Positions 5,247-6,309 of a stretch of 6,309 nt of DNA are shown here, in pieces (position 1 is the stretch's first letter; every line of letters begins with the position of its first letter). The translations under genes were made by a program, and so were the position numbers. The notes below the pieces were generated by a model. That model was not told where the DNA came from, made no database searches, and saw nothing but the letters and a program-made list of their open reading frames with translations. The stretch lies in NCBI GenBank assembly GCA_947625565.1, contig CANQOU010000072.1, forward strand, positions 1 through 6,309, read 5' to 3'. The DNA is from an uncultured Clostridia bacterium. GTDB taxonomy: Bacteria; Bacillota; Clostridia; TANB77; CAG-508.

Positions 5247-6309
5247 CTATCTTGAATAAATTTTAAATGCTGTAGGAATAAAATTAAAGTTACTTTCATT
5301 TAATAAATCTATTCCTTTAACAATTTTTAAATATCTATCATCACTATCACTATTAATAATCCTATACAAGTAGTAATTATTTATATGTTCTTTAGCAAAT
5401 TCAATTTCATCAGCAGTTATATCAATAGGTTCTCCTTCATTTCCTTTTGTTGATTTAACTTCAATGTATTTTTCAATATATTCACCATCTCTATTTAATT
5501 CAAATGATAGTATATCAAATCCCTCATTTTCCTTTTTATTTTCAAAAAATTCTTTCATTTTTTTTACTTGTTCTTTAGCATTTTGATTCATCAAATTTTT
5601 CACTTCATGATTATAAATAGTCTTTTCATTAATTTTTCCTTGCTTAGTTTTTATTATTTCTTGAGCAATGAAATCTGGTTTGTTTTTTCTTTGTCTATGA
5701 TTTCCAGTTTTCCTATATTTTCTTAATTTTAGCGGTCCATTTTTTATTTTTATTTCTTCAGATTTTGAATCAATTTTTATGTCATTTTCTATCTTTTCTA
5801 TTTCTTGAGCAACTACATTTACATTTTTATCTTCTGAATAATCTGAATTCTCCATGTAAATAACTTTTAGTGGAAATTTCCAAACTAATCGGTCATTTCC
5901 TTCTTTATCTTTCTCATTCGTCTGATAAGGCTCGCCACATAGTTCAACTTTTCCTTCAAATGTGTATAACTTGTTTCTATCTTTTGTAAACAGATACATT
6001 GGTAATTCATTTTTTCGTGAATCAAAAATCTTTCTGTTATTATTGTTTGCTCCTAATATCTGATCTCCTACTAGTCCATCACCAGTATAGTTAATTAATC
6101 CGTCTCTTAATGTGCCATCATTGTATATACCATTTTCTTCAGAAGTTACCAATACAAGACAATTTAAAGTCTTTGTAGGCATTATTCCAGATTGTCCACT
6201 TATTTTAAAAATTTTCATTAATTCTTCTCGATCAAAAGTATCTCCTATACTTAAGTTTTCAATATATTCTGAAACCACTTTTTCAATTACTTCATAATTT
6301 TTGTTTTCT
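5247..6309 (-). CDS. SRA-like (ScoMcrA type) plus DUF3883 protein, probable modification-dependent restriction nuclease; 5' end outside the window
   Basis: At least 343 residues counted from a GTG at 6276-6278. The frame stays open to the window edge with no in-frame ATG and no Shine-Dalgarno before the GTG, so the true start probably lies beyond 6309. Residue numbers count from the GTG. Residues about 14-140 resemble the SRA-like domain of ScoMcrA-type enzymes: FKISGQSGIMP (24-34), DGTLRDG (54-60), YTGDGLVGDQILGANNN (64-80), MYLFTKD (94-100), YTFEGKVEL (105-113). Such domains read modified bases in DNA. Residues 145-200 form a charged, basic linker. Residues about 200-340 are DUF3883 (NO VEIN C-terminal type), with GFDILSFE (253-260) and YIEVKSTKG (271-279). 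Asp255 and Glu273-x-Lys275 match a PD-(D/E)xK nuclease core, and ITADEIEFAKE (287-297) with YYLYRI (302-307) completes the fold. The likely role is cleaving modified foreign DNA. The stop lies 55 bases before sufC. Domain recognition is from memory of family patterns, not a search. Confidence 0.78.
   Translation of the reverse strand, partial: ENKNYEVIEKVVSEYIENLSIGDTFDREELMKIFKISGQSGIMPTKTLNCLVLVTSEENGIYNDGTLRDGLINYTGDGLVGDQILGANNNNRKIFDSRKNELPMYLFTKDRNKLYTFEGKVELCGEPYQTNEKDKEGNDRLVWKFPLKVIYMENSDYSEDKNVNVVAQEIEKIENDIKIDSKSEEIKIKNGPLKLRKYRKTGNHRQRKNKPDFIAQEIIKTKQGKINEKTIYNHEVKNLMNQNAKEQVKKMKEFFENKKENEGFDILSFELNRDGEYIEKYIEVKSTKGNEGEPIDITADEIEFAKEHINNYYLYRIINSDSDDRYLKIVKGIDLLNESNFNFIPTAFKIYSR

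Noticed and set aside
5207..5290. Promoter for sufC
   Set aside because: Several TAGAAT/TAATTA-like -10 candidates exist, but none has an acceptable -35 at 16-18 bases, so I cannot place one.
6112..6297. 61-codon plus-strand open frame
   Set aside because: It is antisense to the SRA-like domain and has no supporting signal.

Overview
The window is strongly AT-rich and all seven genes lie on the minus strand, so transcription runs from high to low coordinates. The low-GC codon use, AGGAGG-type ribosome binding sites, a choloylglycine hydrolase of the Gram-positive bile salt hydrolase type and a two-gene SufC/SufB pair suggest an anaerobic, gut-associated Firmicute (Clostridia). The species cannot be named from this sequence alone.

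In order of transcription: (1) 6309-5247, a protein open to the window edge that joins an N-terminal SRA-like domain resembling the one in ScoMcrA-type enzymes to a C-terminal DUF3883 domain with a D...ExK pattern. It is a candidate modification-dependent (Type IV) restriction nuclease. (2) 5191-4472 and 4479-3559, a SufC-like ATPase and a short SufB-like scaffold overlapping by 8 bases. They form a minimal iron-sulfur cluster assembly pair with no SufS, SufU or second SufB/D paralogue in view. (3) 3534-2995, a flavodoxin-family protein 24 bases downstream and probably in the same transcript. (4) 2898-2266, a short six-helix formate/nitrite transporter family channel with its own good sigma-A-type promoter. 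(5) 2152-1091, a membrane-anchored or secreted protein with three Asp-box (BNR) repeats and a C-terminal PepSY-like domain, with its own promoter set inside a perfect 12-bp inverted repeat. (6) 1042-68, a bile salt hydrolase/penicillin acylase family enzyme with all expected catalytic residues, closed by a clear intrinsic terminator at 8-54.

The sufC-sufB-flavodoxin group is the one convincing operon. The other genes look like separate or loosely coupled units: a possible defence gene, a small-anion channel, an envelope protein of unknown role and a bile-acid enzyme. The points most worth following are the SRA-like/DUF3883 fusion, the minimal SufCB pair with an attached cysteine-rich flavodoxin, and the inverted repeat that brackets the -35 element of the BNR/PepSY gene. 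There is no RNA gene, CRISPR array or mobile element that I can support, and no gene-free stretch longer than about 115 bases.
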